DNA from: Castellaniella sp041677825
GTDB taxonomy: Bacteria; Pseudomonadota; Gammaproteobacteria; Burkholderiales; Burkholderiaceae_B
Direction: 5' to 3'
DNA: 64,000 nucleotides
NCBI RefSeq assembly: GCF_041677825.1
Contig: NZ_JBAYPG010000017.1
Coordinates: 5,798 to 69,797 of the forward strand
The position numbers were made by a program, and so were the translations under genes. Positions 47,809-57,039 of the stretch are shown piece by piece (within the stretch, counting starts at the first letter, position 1; each line of letters begins with the position of its first letter). The notes under the pieces were generated by a model. It searched no databases. It saw only the letters and a program-made list of their open reading frames with translations, and had not been told where the DNA came from.

Positions 47809-49386
47809 GTGGATCGGGTTCAGGCAGAAAAGGAACTGCTTCGCAATCTGGGCTTTGCAGCCATTACGGATCTGATCGGGCATCATGCGCGCGTACGCCC
47901 CGGGCACCCCGCGCTGATCCTGGATGACCGCAGGGTATCCTACGCCGAACTGCATGACACCATGGGGCGAGCAGCCTGCAGCCTGCAGCGCGCCGGTCTG
48001 CACGCCGGTGATGTGGTCGCGGTCTGCGCCGGCACATCGATCGAGTACCTGCAGGCATTCCTGGGGGCGCTGCAGGCTGGTCTGATGGTGGCGCCACTGG
48101 CCCCTTCGGCCAGTGCGGCGCAGCTCGATGGCATGCTCGCGAATTCGGGTGCCCGGCTGCTGCTGCGCGACGCAGACGTTACGGCAGCGTGGGCGCCAGC
48201 GGCCGATGCGCAGTGCGTGGCACTGGATGACAGTGCAATGGCAGGGGTGGCCTGGTCGGCCTGGCTCAGCGAGCCGGGCAGCGGCCCGGAGCCGTTCGTT
48301 CCAGGGCCGCAATCGCCTTTCAATCTGATCTATTCTTCAGGAACCACCGGTGCCCCCAAGGGGATCGTGCAGTCGTGGCTGATGCGCTGGATGCAGGTGT
48401 TGCGCGCGATCCGCAACGGCTATGACCAGCGCGCGGTATCGCTTTGCGCCACCCCGCTGTATTCCAACACCACACTGGTGGCCGTCATGCCCACGCTGGC
48501 GCTGGGCGGCACGGTGGTGCTCATGCACAAGTTCGATGCCGGCCACTATCTGCAACTGGTCGAACGGCACCGGGCCACGCATGCCATGCTGGTGCCGGTG
48601 CAGTACCGGCGTCTGCTTGCTCACCCCGCATTCGATCACACGGATCTGGGCAGCCTGCAGTACAAATTCTGCACAAGCGCCCCATTTTCGGCCGCGCTCA
48701 AGGCAGAGGTCCTGCGCCGCTGGCCCGGGCAGCTGGTTGAATACTACGGCCTCACCGAAGGCGGGGTCAGCAGCGAGCTGCGCTGCCACGAACATCCCGA
48801 CAAGCTGCATACGGTGGGTCGGCCCGCCCAGGCCGCGGATATACGCTTCATCGATGAGCAGGGTCGGGAACGCCCATCCGGTTCGCAGGGCGAGATGGTC
48901 GGGCGTTCCCGGTTGATGATGACCGAGTACTACAACATGCCCGGGAAAACGCAGGAGATCGAATGGTTCGATGAGGCTGGCCGGCGTTTCATACGCAGCG
49001 GTGATGTGGGTCGGCTGGATGAAGATGGATTCATCATCCTGGGTGACCGTGTCAAGGACATGATCATCAGCGGCGGCTTCAACATCTACCCCGTCGATAT
49101 CGAGGCGGTATTGTGTGCGCATCCCCTGGTGCAGGATTGCACCGTGGTGGGTGTGCCGTCCGAACGCTGGGGCGAGACCCCCGTGGCCTTCGTGGTGGCC
49201 CGTGCCGGTGCGGCGGCGCCAGATACCGCGCAGATCAGGGATTGGCTGAATTCGCGCGTGGGCAAGGTGCAGCGTGTCGCCGATGTGTGCCTGGTCGACA
49301 GCCTGCCGCGCAGCGAGATCGGCAAGGTGCTCAAGCGCGAGCTGCGCATGGCCTACCAGGCGGCGCACGCCGGCGTTGCACCCTGA
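47809..49386 (+). CDS. Acyl-CoA ligase (ANL-type AMP-forming)
   Basis: An adenylate-forming enzyme of about 525 residues that activates a carboxylic acid to its CoA thioester. The P-loop-like motif NLIYSSGTTGAPKGI, EYYGLTEGG, SGDVGRLDEDGFIILGDRVKD and the C-terminal lysine in RSEIGKVLKREL mark the family (CaiC/long-chain or aryl ligase group). The start is unresolved. ATG 47686 and 47722 lack a Shine-Dalgarno and would add a repetitive Asn/Pro/Asp stretch; GTG 47809 has GGAA eight bases upstream and begins close to the conserved domain. It lies inside a minus-strand transporter cluster, in opposite orientation. Confidence 0.87.
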   Translation: MDRVQAEKELLRNLGFAAITDLIGHHARVRPGHPALILDDRRVSYAELHDTMGRAACSLQRAGLHAGDVVAVCAGTSIEYLQAFLGALQAGLMVAPLAPSASAAQLDGMLANSGARLLLRDADVTAAWAPAADAQCVALDDSAMAGVAWSAWLSEPGSGPEPFVPGPQSPFNLIYSSGTTGAPKGIVQSWLMRWMQVLRAIRNGYDQRAVSLCATPLYSNTTLVAVMPTLALGGTVVLMHKFDAGHYLQLVERHRATHAMLVPVQYRRLLAHPAFDHTDLGSLQYKFCTSAPFSAALKAEVLRRWPGQLVEYYGLTEGGVSSELRCHEHPDKLHTVGRPAQAADIRFIDEQGRERPSGSQGEMVGRSRLMMTEYYNMPGKTQEIEWFDEAGRRFIRSGDVGRLDEDGFIILGDRVKDMIISGGFNIYPVDIEAVLCAHPLVQDCTVVGVPSERWGETPVAFVVARAGAAAPDTAQIRDWLNSRVGKVQRVADVCLVDSLPRSEIGKVLKRELRMAYQAAHAGVAP

Positions 49387-49506
49387 CGCACCCTGACCGC
49401 GCCGCCATTTTGCCCCGTTGGTCGTTTCGTGCCGTTGACGCGGGCGCGGGGCGCAGGATGGCCGGTGCCCGTGTCCGACCGGACGAGGCCGGCCCAGCGT
49501 CGTGGC

Positions 49507-50337
49507 TCAGGTGCCGGTGCGCCGCCTGGCACGGGCCCGCAGCCACAGCAGCGTGAGCAGCAGCGTGGTGGAGAAGACCATCAGTATGGTAGCGACCACG
49601 GCAATGGTGGGGTTGATGTTTTCGCGCACCCCATTGAACATCTGGCGTGGCAGCGTGACCTGCTCGGGCCCCGCCAGGAACAGCACCACCACGATTTCAT
49701 CGAATGAGGTGGCAAAGGCAAACACCGCCCCCGAGATGACACCGGGCGCGATGATGGGCAGCGTGATGTCGAAGAAGGTGCGCAGCCGGCCAGCCCCCAG
49801 GCTGTAGCCTGCCTTGGTCAGATTCTTGTCGAAGCCCTGCATGGTCGCCAGCACGGTGATGAACACGAACGGCGTACCCAGCGCGGCATGGGCGATGATG
49901 ATGCTGGTATAGCTGTTGACCATGCCGTAGGGTGCAAAGAACAGATAGATGCCGAGCCCGGTGACCACCAGCGGCACGATCATGGGTGAGATCAGGATCG
50001 CGGTGATGATGCCTTTTCCCTTGAACTGGTACAGCGTCATGCCGGCGGCAGCCAGTGTGCCCAGTACGGTGGCGATGAGGGTGGCCGCCGGTGCAATGAT
50101 GAACGTGTTCTTCGTGGCGCGCATCCAGACGTCGGACTGGAAGAATTCTGCGTACCAGCGCAGCGAGAATTCCTTGATCGGGTAGATCAGGAAGGTATCC
50201 TGATTGAATGACAAGGGGATGATGGTGAGCTCGGGCAGCAGCAGAAACAGCAGTATCAGCACGCACAAGGTGGTATAGGCGTAGAACCAGGTGCGGTCCA
50301 GCCACGTGGCGTAGCTGGGAAAGGTTTTTCTTTGCAT
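49507..50337 (-). CDS. ABC transporter permease, PotC-like
   Basis: The smaller permease of a polyamine-type importer, 276 residues with six hydrophobic segments. The EAA loop reads KAGYSLGAGRLRTFFDITLPIIAPG and is typical of PotC. It is the natural partner of the permease at 42118-43350, since no other incomplete transporter is present in the window, but it is separated from it by the ligase, aminotransferase, ATPase and binding-protein genes. No ATPase or binding protein lies on its other side within the window. Confidence 0.88.
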   Translation of the reverse strand: MQRKTFPSYATWLDRTWFYAYTTLCVLILLFLLLPELTIIPLSFNQDTFLIYPIKEFSLRWYAEFFQSDVWMRATKNTFIIAPAATLIATVLGTLAAAGMTLYQFKGKGIITAILISPMIVPLVVTGLGIYLFFAPYGMVNSYTSIIIAHAALGTPFVFITVLATMQGFDKNLTKAGYSLGAGRLRTFFDITLPIIAPGVISGAVFAFATSFDEIVVVLFLAGPEQVTLPRQMFNGVRENINPTIAVVATILMVFSTTLLLTLLWLRARARRRTGT

Positions 50338-50472
50338 GTCTCGTGATGGCCTGTTTTGCTTTTGAAACCCCTGAAGCCACCAAGTATAAACACAATTGCG
50401 GGCTGTCAGGCACGCGGGCCCAGTGCCCGCCTTGCGTGCCGGCCCTGCGCCCCGGTTGCAGGAATGCCGGGG

Positions 50473-50868
50473 TCAGTCGGCCCGGCTGCCGCGCTGTATC
50501 AGCTCGATGCGGTAGCCGTCGGGGTCTTCGATGAACGCGATGACCGTGCTGCCGTGCTTCATGGGGCCGGCTTCGCGCACCACCAGACCGCCACGCGCCT
50601 TGATGGTGGCGCAGGTATCGTAGGCGTCTTCGACTTCGATGGCCATGTGGCCATAGCCATTGCCCAGATCGTACTCTGCGGTATCCCAGTTATGGGTGAG
50701 CTCGATGACCGCGCCTTCGGATTCGGCCTGGTAGCCAACGAACGCAAGGGTGAAGCGGCCATCTGGATAATCCTTGCGGCGCAGCAGCTGCATGCCCAGA
50801 ATCTCGGTGTAGAACATGAGTGAGCGCTCGAGGTTGCCGACTCGCAGCATGGTATGCAACAGGCGCAT
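50473..50868 (-). CDS. gloA: Lactoylglutathione lyase (glyoxalase I)
   Basis: A cytoplasmic metalloenzyme of 131 residues that converts the methylglyoxal-glutathione hemithioacetal to S-lactoylglutathione. The four metal ligands of the bacterial nickel-type family can be placed in LLHTMLRV (His5), AVIELTHNW (Glu), GYGHMAIEV (His) and YRIELIQ (Glu). ATG 50868 has AGGAG seven bases upstream, a strong site that fixes the start. It is 42 bases downstream of plsC on the same strand. Confidence 0.95.
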   Translation of the reverse strand: MRLLHTMLRVGNLERSLMFYTEILGMQLLRRKDYPDGRFTLAFVGYQAESEGAVIELTHNWDTAEYDLGNGYGHMAIEVEDAYDTCATIKARGGLVVREAGPMKHGSTVIAFIEDPDGYRIELIQRGSRAD

Positions 50869-50910
50869 GGCAGGACTCCTTTGAGATGACCCGTTCATCA
50901 TACGCAATAT

Positions 50911-51666
50911 TCACCGGGCTGCGGGCGGAATTTCCGTGCGCTCGTCTGCATAGCGCTCGGGGTTCAGGCGGCGCATCTCGGCCTCGATCCAGTCTCGTAC
51001 TGCACGGTTCAGGCTGGCCGGGCTGTGCCCTTGGGGGGATATGGGCGGCCCGAAGGACACGGTAACCAGGCCCGGGGTTTTGAGAAACGCATTGCGTGGC
51101 CAGCATTCGCCCGCGTTGTGGGCCACCGGGATCACTGGAACCCCGGTTTTGCAGGCCAGCAAGGTACCGCCCTGTTTGTATCGACCGGTTTCGCCGGGCG
51201 CCACCCGGGTTCCTTCAGGAAACAGGACCGGCCAGCGGCCCTCGGCCAGCCTGCGGCTGCCCGTGCGTACGACCTGATCGAATGACTCGCGCCCCTTCGT
51301 GCGATCGATCGGGATCATGCTGAGCAGCGCCAGGCTCCAGCCAAAGAATGGCACATAATGCAATTCTTTCTTGTAGACGAAGACCACGTCGCGCGGCAAC
51401 TTGACGGCAAAATACAGGGTCTCCCAGGCAGATTGATGCTTGGACAGGATGATGGCTGGCCCATCGGGCAGGTTCTCCCGGCCCAGGGCCCGGTACCGCA
51501 TGCCCAGGATGACCTTGGCGCCCCACAGCGCCAGCGCGGGCCAGCCCAGCGTGAGCCGGTAGCGCCAGGCCAGTGGCAGCGGCGCCCACAGGACACAGCA
51601 AATGGCATAGGGAATGACAGTGATCACCAGAAATGCCATGTATGCCGTGGAGCGCAGCCGGATCAT
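50911..51666 (-). CDS. plsC: 1-acyl-sn-glycerol-3-phosphate acyltransferase (PlsC family)
   Basis: A membrane-bound acyltransferase of 251 residues making phosphatidic acid. An N-terminal hydrophobic hairpin (about residues 8-50) precedes the catalytic motif, which reads HQSAWE, an HX4E variant of the usual HX4D that I know from a large proteobacterial subgroup. VLFPEGTR is the substrate-binding motif. It overlaps the gmhB stop by ATGA. Confidence 0.9.
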   Translation of the reverse strand: MIRLRSTAYMAFLVITVIPYAICCVLWAPLPLAWRYRLTLGWPALALWGAKVILGMRYRALGRENLPDGPAIILSKHQSAWETLYFAVKLPRDVVFVYKKELHYVPFFGWSLALLSMIPIDRTKGRESFDQVVRTGSRRLAEGRWPVLFPEGTRVAPGETGRYKQGGTLLACKTGVPVIPVAHNAGECWPRNAFLKTPGLVTVSFGPPISPQGHSPASLNRAVRDWIEAEMRRLNPERYADERTEIPPAAR

Positions 51667-52217
51667 GCGCCTTCACCCAGCAGCTGATCGACCACAGACG
51701 AGAGGTCGTCGCCGATCCGGGTTCCAGGGGGCAGGCCCGCCACGCCGCCCGCCGCCTGCAAGGTGGCACGGCCCTTGCCCGTGAGCACCAGCCAGGGGGC
51801 GCACCCACAGGCTGCACCGGCCTGCAGGTCGCGCAGGCTGTCGCCCACCAGGGGTACGCTGCCCAGGGGCACGTCGAACCGGCTGGCGATGTCGTGCAGC
51901 ATGCCCGGCCGCGGCTTGCGGCAGGCGCAGCCATCATCTGGCCCGTGCGGGCAGAAAAAAATCGCGTCGATGCGCCCGCCGGCGTCAGCACAGGCATCGT
52001 GCATGCGAGCATGAATCATGCCCAGCGTGTTCATGGTGAACAGGCGCCGGGCGATACCGGATTGATTGCTGGCGACCACCACACGCCAGCCTGCCTGGGA
52101 CAGCCGACCGATGGCCTGCAGGCTGCCTGCAACGGGCAGCCATTCATCCGGTGACTTGATGAACTGATCGCTGTCATGGTTGATGACGCCATCGCGATCC
52201 AGGATGATCAGTTTCAT
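51663..52217 (-). CDS. gmhB: D-glycero-beta-D-manno-heptose-1,7-bisphosphate 7-phosphatase
   Basis: A HAD-family phosphatase of 184 residues in ADP-heptose synthesis for the LPS inner core. It starts LIILDRDGVINHDS with the nucleophilic Asp, has VASNQSGIARR, and carries the zinc-binding cysteine cluster in CPHGPDDGCACRKPRPGM that separates GmhB from histidinol phosphatase-type relatives. It overlaps both glyS and plsC by four bases. The glyQ-glyS-gmhB-plsC order is common in betaproteobacteria. Confidence 0.94.
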   Translation of the reverse strand: MKLIILDRDGVINHDSDQFIKSPDEWLPVAGSLQAIGRLSQAGWRVVVASNQSGIARRLFTMNTLGMIHARMHDACADAGGRIDAIFFCPHGPDDGCACRKPRPGMLHDIASRFDVPLGSVPLVGDSLRDLQAGAACGCAPWLVLTGKGRATLQAAGGVAGLPPGTRIGDDLSSVVDQLLGEGA

Positions 52218-54352
52218 TGGGCCAGCCTTGAGAGGTCGGCCACCTGGTTCATGAGCGTGTACAGGTTCTGCAGCAGGGCCAGGCGATTGCTGCGCAGCCG
52301 GGGGTTCTCGTCCATGACCATGACCTCGTCGAAGAAGCGCGTCACGTCTTCGTGGGCCTGTGCCAGAATGCCCAGGCAGGCCACGAAGTGGCCCGCCCGC
52401 AGTTCGGCCTCGGCCAGTGGCCGCAAGCGTTCAAGCGTGGCTGCGAGCTGTTGCTCGGCTGGATCCTGCAGATACTCTGGGTGGATGTGTGCGGGCACTG
52501 CGTCGGCTTTCCGCAGCAGATTGTGGATACGCTTGTTGGCAGCGGCCAGCACCACCGCTTCGGGGCCCTGCTGGAAGCGCATGCAGGCTTCGATGCGTGC
52601 CGGAATCTGGTGGAGCGGCGGGCGCAGCGCGAGGACGGCATCGATGGCCGCTCGGTCCAGGCTGGGCATGAGCTGATGTCGGTAGCGCTCGAGCACGAAA
52701 TCGAGGACGGCTGCCACGGTGTCTTTGGCCAGTGTGCCAGGGGGGAACTGGTCGAAGGCCTGCTGCAGCAGGCCAGCCAGCCCCGCCGGCGTATCCTTGC
52801 TCACCGGCAACAGGCCCCCTGCAACCAGTTGCTCATAGGCGCTGATGAGGCCCAGCGCCGCCCGCCGCAGGCCATAGGGGTCGCGCTCGCCCGTAGGGGC
52901 CAGGCCCACCCCCCAGATCCCGATCAGGGTCTCGGCCCGCTCCGCCATGAAGAGGATTGCCGTGGTCAGGGTGCCGGCCGTGACGGGGCTGTCGAGGCGG
53001 ATCTGGTACTGAGCCTTCAATGCCTGTACGATCTCGGCGGGTTCACCGTCGTGTGCGGCGTAATGGGCCCCCATGATGCCTTGCAATTCAGGAAATTCGC
53101 CCACCATCTGGGTGCCCAGGTCGGCGTGTGCCAGCCAGGCCGCGCGCTCGGCCAATGGGGCCGGCCCACCCAGATGCCCGGCCAGCCAGCCCGCCAGGGC
53201 CTGCACCCTGCGGGTGCGTTCGAGCTGGGAGCCCAGCTGATTGTGATAGACGCTGTGCGCCAGCTCGGCCACGCGTTCGGCCAGCGGGGTTTTCAGGTCG
53301 GCATGATAGAAAAACTGCGCATCGGCCAGCCGGGGCCGGACGACCCGTTCGTTGCCCCGGATGATGTGTACCGGGTCGGCTGGCCGCATGTTGCTGACGA
53401 TCAGGAAGTGGTTGGTGAGCGCGCCACTGTCGGGTTCGAACAGCGGAAAGTATTTCTGGTTCAGGCGCATCGTCAGGATGAGGCATTCGGGAGGGACCTC
53501 GAGAAATCCCGGGTCGAAGCTGCCGGCATAGGTGGTCGGGTATTCGACCAGGGCCGTGACTTCGTCGAGCAGGTCTTCGACTTCGGGGCCGGTACCGATG
53601 GTGGTGCCGAACGTGGCAGAGGCCTCTTGCAGCTGCCGTTCGATCAGGGCCCGCCGCTCGGCTGCCGAGGCAATGACATGGCCCGGCCCCGCCATCTTGC
53701 CGGCCCAGTCATCCGCCGAGGTGATCGTCAGCGGCTGCGGGCACAGGAACCGATGCCCGAGCGTCGTGCGCCCGGCCTGCAGGCCCAGCGCGCGGACAGG
53801 CACGACGTCAGACCCCCACAAGGCCAGCAGGCGATGCGCCGGACGCACGAATTTCACGCTCGTATGGCCATCGGCCAGCTGATATTGCATGACCTTGGGA
53901 ATGGGCAGGTGCGCGAGCGTGTGATCGAGCGCCAGTTGCAGGCCCTGAGCCAAGGTGCTGCCGGCGACCGTGCCCTCGGCATACAGCGTATCGTGCTTGC
54001 CGTCGTGCCGCCTGACCAGATCCGCCGGATCGAGGTCGGCCAGGCCCTTGGATGCGAGCTTTTTGCGCAATGCAGGGGTGGCCTGACCCGTGGCATCCAG
54101 GCCGATATGGACCGGCATGAGCTTTTCGGAGCGTTCCTGATCGGGCGCCTGGCCACGGACATGCGTCAGGCGCACCGCCAGGCGGCGGGGCGTGGCGAAG
54201 GCCTGGGCGGTGCCTGTGTCATCGAGCAGGGCGTGTTCGCCCAGGATGTGCCGTATGCCGTTGGCAAAGGCCTCGCCCAGGGCATTCAGTGCCTTGGGGG
54301 GGAGTTCTTCGGTGAGCAGTTCGACCAGGAGGGTGTGCGTGTTCTGGCTCAT
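52214..54352 (-). CDS. glyS: Glycine--tRNA ligase beta subunit
   Basis: The 712-residue beta subunit of the tetrameric bacterial glycyl-tRNA synthetase, which recognises tRNA. It begins LLVELLTEELPPKALN, the family start, and contains KRL-like and HD-type segments, with VMDENPRLRSNRLALLQ near the C-terminus. It overlaps glyQ by ATGA, giving equal expression of both subunits, and overlaps gmhB at the other end. Confidence 0.97.
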   Translation of the reverse strand: MSQNTHTLLVELLTEELPPKALNALGEAFANGIRHILGEHALLDDTGTAQAFATPRRLAVRLTHVRGQAPDQERSEKLMPVHIGLDATGQATPALRKKLASKGLADLDPADLVRRHDGKHDTLYAEGTVAGSTLAQGLQLALDHTLAHLPIPKVMQYQLADGHTSVKFVRPAHRLLALWGSDVVPVRALGLQAGRTTLGHRFLCPQPLTITSADDWAGKMAGPGHVIASAAERRALIERQLQEASATFGTTIGTGPEVEDLLDEVTALVEYPTTYAGSFDPGFLEVPPECLILTMRLNQKYFPLFEPDSGALTNHFLIVSNMRPADPVHIIRGNERVVRPRLADAQFFYHADLKTPLAERVAELAHSVYHNQLGSQLERTRRVQALAGWLAGHLGGPAPLAERAAWLAHADLGTQMVGEFPELQGIMGAHYAAHDGEPAEIVQALKAQYQIRLDSPVTAGTLTTAILFMAERAETLIGIWGVGLAPTGERDPYGLRRAALGLISAYEQLVAGGLLPVSKDTPAGLAGLLQQAFDQFPPGTLAKDTVAAVLDFVLERYRHQLMPSLDRAAIDAVLALRPPLHQIPARIEACMRFQQGPEAVVLAAANKRIHNLLRKADAVPAHIHPEYLQDPAEQQLAATLERLRPLAEAELRAGHFVACLGILAQAHEDVTRFFDEVMVMDENPRLRSNRLALLQNLYTLMNQVADLSRLAQ

Positions 54353-55239
54353 GCGGCCTCCAGCATGGGAAAGCCCAGTTGCTCGCGGGACTGGTAATAT
54401 GCCTGCGCGACGGCACGCGACAGGTTGCGGATGCGGGCGATATAGGCCGCGCGCTCGGTGGTGCTGATGGCGCCGCGGGCATCGAGCAGGTTGAACACGT
54501 GCGCGGCCTTGAGCGTGGATTCGTAGGCGGGCAGCGCCAGCGGGATGTCGATCAGGCGACGGGCCTCGGCTTCGTGGTCATTGAAATGGGCGAATAGCAT
54601 GCGGGTGCACGCGTGCTCGAAGTTGTAGGCCGACTGTTCGACCTCGTTCTGGTGGAAGACGTCGCGGTAGTGCACAGCTCGGCCGTCGGGGCCCTGGGTC
54701 CAGACCAGATCGTAGACCGACTCGACCCCCTGCAGGTACATGGCCAGACGCTCCAGCCCATAGGTGATCTCGCCCAGCGTGGGCTTGCAGTCGAGGCCGC
54801 CCACTTGCTGGAAGTACGTGAACTGGGTGATTTCCATGCCGTTGAGCCAGACCTCCCAGCCCAGGCCCCAGGCGCCCAGGGTGGGGTTCTCCCAGTCGTC
54901 TTCCACGAAACGGATATCATGTTCGCGCGGATCGATGCCCAGCGCACGCAGGGAATCCAGATAGCGGTCGAGAATGTCGATCGGGGCCGGCTTGAGGACC
55001 ACCTGGTACTGATAGTAATGTTGCAACCGGTTTGGGTTGTCGCCATAGCGCCCGTCCTTGGGGCGGCGCGATGGCTGGATGTACGCGGCATGCCAGGGTT
55101 CGGGGCCGATGGCACGCAGGAAGGTGGCGGTGTGCGATGTGCCGGCGCCGACCTCCATGTCGTAGGGCTGCAGCAGGATGCAGCCCTGATCGGCCCAGAA
55201 TCGTTGCAGCGATAAAATCAGTTGTTGGAATGTAAGCAT
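54349..55239 (-). CDS. glyQ: Glycine--tRNA ligase alpha subunit
   Basis: The catalytic class II alpha subunit, 296 residues. TFQQLILSLQRFWADQGC at the start, QPYDMEVGAGTSHTATFLRA and EPSRR-type blocks are nearly invariant in the family. Together with glyS it indicates the alpha2-beta2 type synthetase rather than the single-chain GlyRS. Upstream is a 137-bp gap to the divergent crotonase gene; a possible minus-strand -10 box TAAAAT lies near 55315 without a good -35. Confidence 0.97.
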   Translation of the reverse strand: MLTFQQLILSLQRFWADQGCILLQPYDMEVGAGTSHTATFLRAIGPEPWHAAYIQPSRRPKDGRYGDNPNRLQHYYQYQVVLKPAPIDILDRYLDSLRALGIDPREHDIRFVEDDWENPTLGAWGLGWEVWLNGMEITQFTYFQQVGGLDCKPTLGEITYGLERLAMYLQGVESVYDLVWTQGPDGRAVHYRDVFHQNEVEQSAYNFEHACTRMLFAHFNDHEAEARRLIDIPLALPAYESTLKAAHVFNLLDARGAISTTERAAYIARIRNLSRAVAQAYYQSREQLGFPMLEAA

Positions 55240-55376
55240 ATGGATGCGGGTCGGCCCGCCAGGTTGCGAGGGTTCGGTGAAGGTCGGTCAGTATCGATCG
55301 TCAAACGGACATTTTATCCAGTAGAGCCCACTTGGTTCATTCGGGCAGGGCTTCAGGCCTTTTCAAAGGAGTCATC

Positions 55377-56144
55377 ATGAACAATCCGGTCAACGTCAGC
55401 CGTGATGAGAACGTGCTCATCATGCAGCTCAATCGCCCGCAGGCGCGCAATGCGATCAACCTCGAGATGGCCAGGCAATTGGCAGCGGCGCTCGACGAAC
55501 TCGATGCCGATCCGGATTTGCGCCTGGGCGTGCTCACAGGGGCGGGCGGCCATTTCTGCTCGGGCATGGATCTCAAGGCGTTCGCAGCCACAGGCGAACG
55601 GCCGTACGTGGGCGACCGCGGCTTCGCCGGCCTGTGCGAGCGCCCGCCGGCCAAGCCGCTGATTGCGGCTGTCGAAGGCTATGCGCTGGCGGGGGGGTGT
55701 GAACTGGTACTGTCCTGCGACCTCGTGGTGGCGGCGCGCGATGCGCGCTTCGGCCTGCCCGAGGTCAAGCGCGGCCTGGTGCCTGGCTCGGGCGGCATGC
55801 TGCGCCTGCCGGCCCGCATCCCGTACCACGTGGCGATGGAGGCGGTGCTCACGGGCGACATGTACGAAGCCGAACACTGGCATGCGCTGGGCCTGGTGAA
55901 TCGCCTGGCCGAGCCCGGCCAGGCGCTCGAGGCGGCCCTGCAACTGGCTCGACGCATCAGCGCCAACGGCCCGCTGGCCGTGCGTACGGCGAAGGCCATG
56001 ATCACGCAGTCGCGCAACTGGCGTCCCGAAGACATGTTCGACCTGCAGCGTCCACGCATCGCGCCGGTGTTCGCCTCCGAAGATGCCCGCGAGGGCGCCC
56101 GGGCCTTTGCCGAGAAGCGCGCACCGGTCTGGCAGGGCAAGTGA
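55377..56144 (+). CDS. Enoyl-CoA hydratase (crotonase family)
   Basis: A crotonase-family protein of 255 residues with GHFCSGMDLKAFA and EGYALAGGCELVLSCDLVVA for the oxyanion hole and FGLPEVKRGLVPGSGGMLRLP, whose glutamate aligns with a catalytic position of true hydratases. ATG 55377 has a strong Shine-Dalgarno, AAAGGAG, with a five-base spacer. A CitE-like lyase follows 76 bases later and is coupled to thyA. The substrate is unknown. Confidence 0.89.
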   Translation: MNNPVNVSRDENVLIMQLNRPQARNAINLEMARQLAAALDELDADPDLRLGVLTGAGGHFCSGMDLKAFAATGERPYVGDRGFAGLCERPPAKPLIAAVEGYALAGGCELVLSCDLVVAARDARFGLPEVKRGLVPGSGGMLRLPARIPYHVAMEAVLTGDMYEAEHWHALGLVNRLAEPGQALEAALQLARRISANGPLAVRTAKAMITQSRNWRPEDMFDLQRPRIAPVFASEDAREGARAFAEKRAPVWQGK

Positions 56145-56220
56145 GCCTGCCGCGCCGCCCATATTGAATTCGTTGGGCTGCCCGGACCGGCCGGCGGCCC
56201 GTGCCCACAGGGGGATCTCC

Positions 56221-57039
56221 ATGTCAGTCAGTTCGATGCGTTCAGCCTTGTTCGTGCCCGCCCTGCGCCCCGATCGTATCCCCAAGGCCCTGGCCAGCGG
56301 GGCCGATGCCGTGATCGTCGATCTCGAGGACACGGTGGCTCCCGAGTCCAAGGCGCAGGCCCGGCACAATCTCGCAACCTATGCCGCAACGCATGGGGCA
56401 CAGCCGCTTTGGGTGCGGATCAATGACGCCACCACGCCCTGGTTCGAGGACGACCTCGCGCTGTGCCGCTCGCTGGCCACCGTGTGCGGCATCGTTCTGC
56501 CCAAGGCGCAGGCGGCCGAGCAGGTGTATCGGGTGTCCGGGGCAGGCAAGCCCCTCATCCCGGTGGTCGAGTCGGCCGCTGGGCTGCGGGCGCTGGATGC
56601 CCTCGCGCAGGTCGGCAGTGTCGTACGCCTGAGCTTCGGCATGCTGGACATCATGGTCGATTTCGGCACCCGGCCGGGCACCGATGCGGCGCGCATGATG
56701 CTCGATCAGGTCCGCTTCCGGATCCTCGAGGTCAGCCGCGCCCATGGGCTCGGTGCCCCGCTGGACGGGGTGCAGGCCGACTTCACCGATCTCGGGGCCC
56801 TGCGGGCATCGGCCCGGTTCGCGCGGGATCTGGGGTTTGCCGGGATGCTGTGCATTCACCCGGCCCAGGTACCGATCGTGCACGAGGTCTATTGCCCGCT
56901 GCCCGAAGAAATCGACTGGGCCCGACGGGTGATTGCGCATGCCGACAGCACGGGCGAGTATGCCTTCCGGCTGGATGGCAGCATGGTCGACCTGCCCCTC
57001 ATCGAACGGGCCCGGCGCATCCTGGAGCAGAGCACGTGA
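56221..57039 (+). CDS. CitE-like (HpcH/HpaI family) CoA-ester lyase
   Basis: A TIM-barrel protein of 272 residues related to citrate lyase beta and malyl/citramalyl-CoA lyases. Family features are SALFVPALRPDRIPKAL, DAVIVDLEDTVAP (metal-binding acidic residues), PLWVRIND and GMLCIHPAQVPIV. It likely cleaves a 3-hydroxy-acyl-CoA such as malyl- or citramalyl-CoA. ATG 56221 follows a run of five G with a six-base spacer. Its stop overlaps the thyA start as GTGA, an unexpected partner. Confidence 0.87.
   Translation: MSVSSMRSALFVPALRPDRIPKALASGADAVIVDLEDTVAPESKAQARHNLATYAATHGAQPLWVRINDATTPWFEDDLALCRSLATVCGIVLPKAQAAEQVYRVSGAGKPLIPVVESAAGLRALDALAQVGSVVRLSFGMLDIMVDFGTRPGTDAARMMLDQVRFRILEVSRAHGLGAPLDGVQADFTDLGALRASARFARDLGFAGMLCIHPAQVPIVHEVYCPLPEEIDWARRVIAHADSTGEYAFRLDGSMVDLPLIERARRILEQST

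Noticed and set aside
52352..54397. Plus-strand open frame of 681 codons opposite glyS
   Set aside because: GlyS is unambiguous on the minus strand; the antisense frame has no recognisable domain or Shine-Dalgarno.
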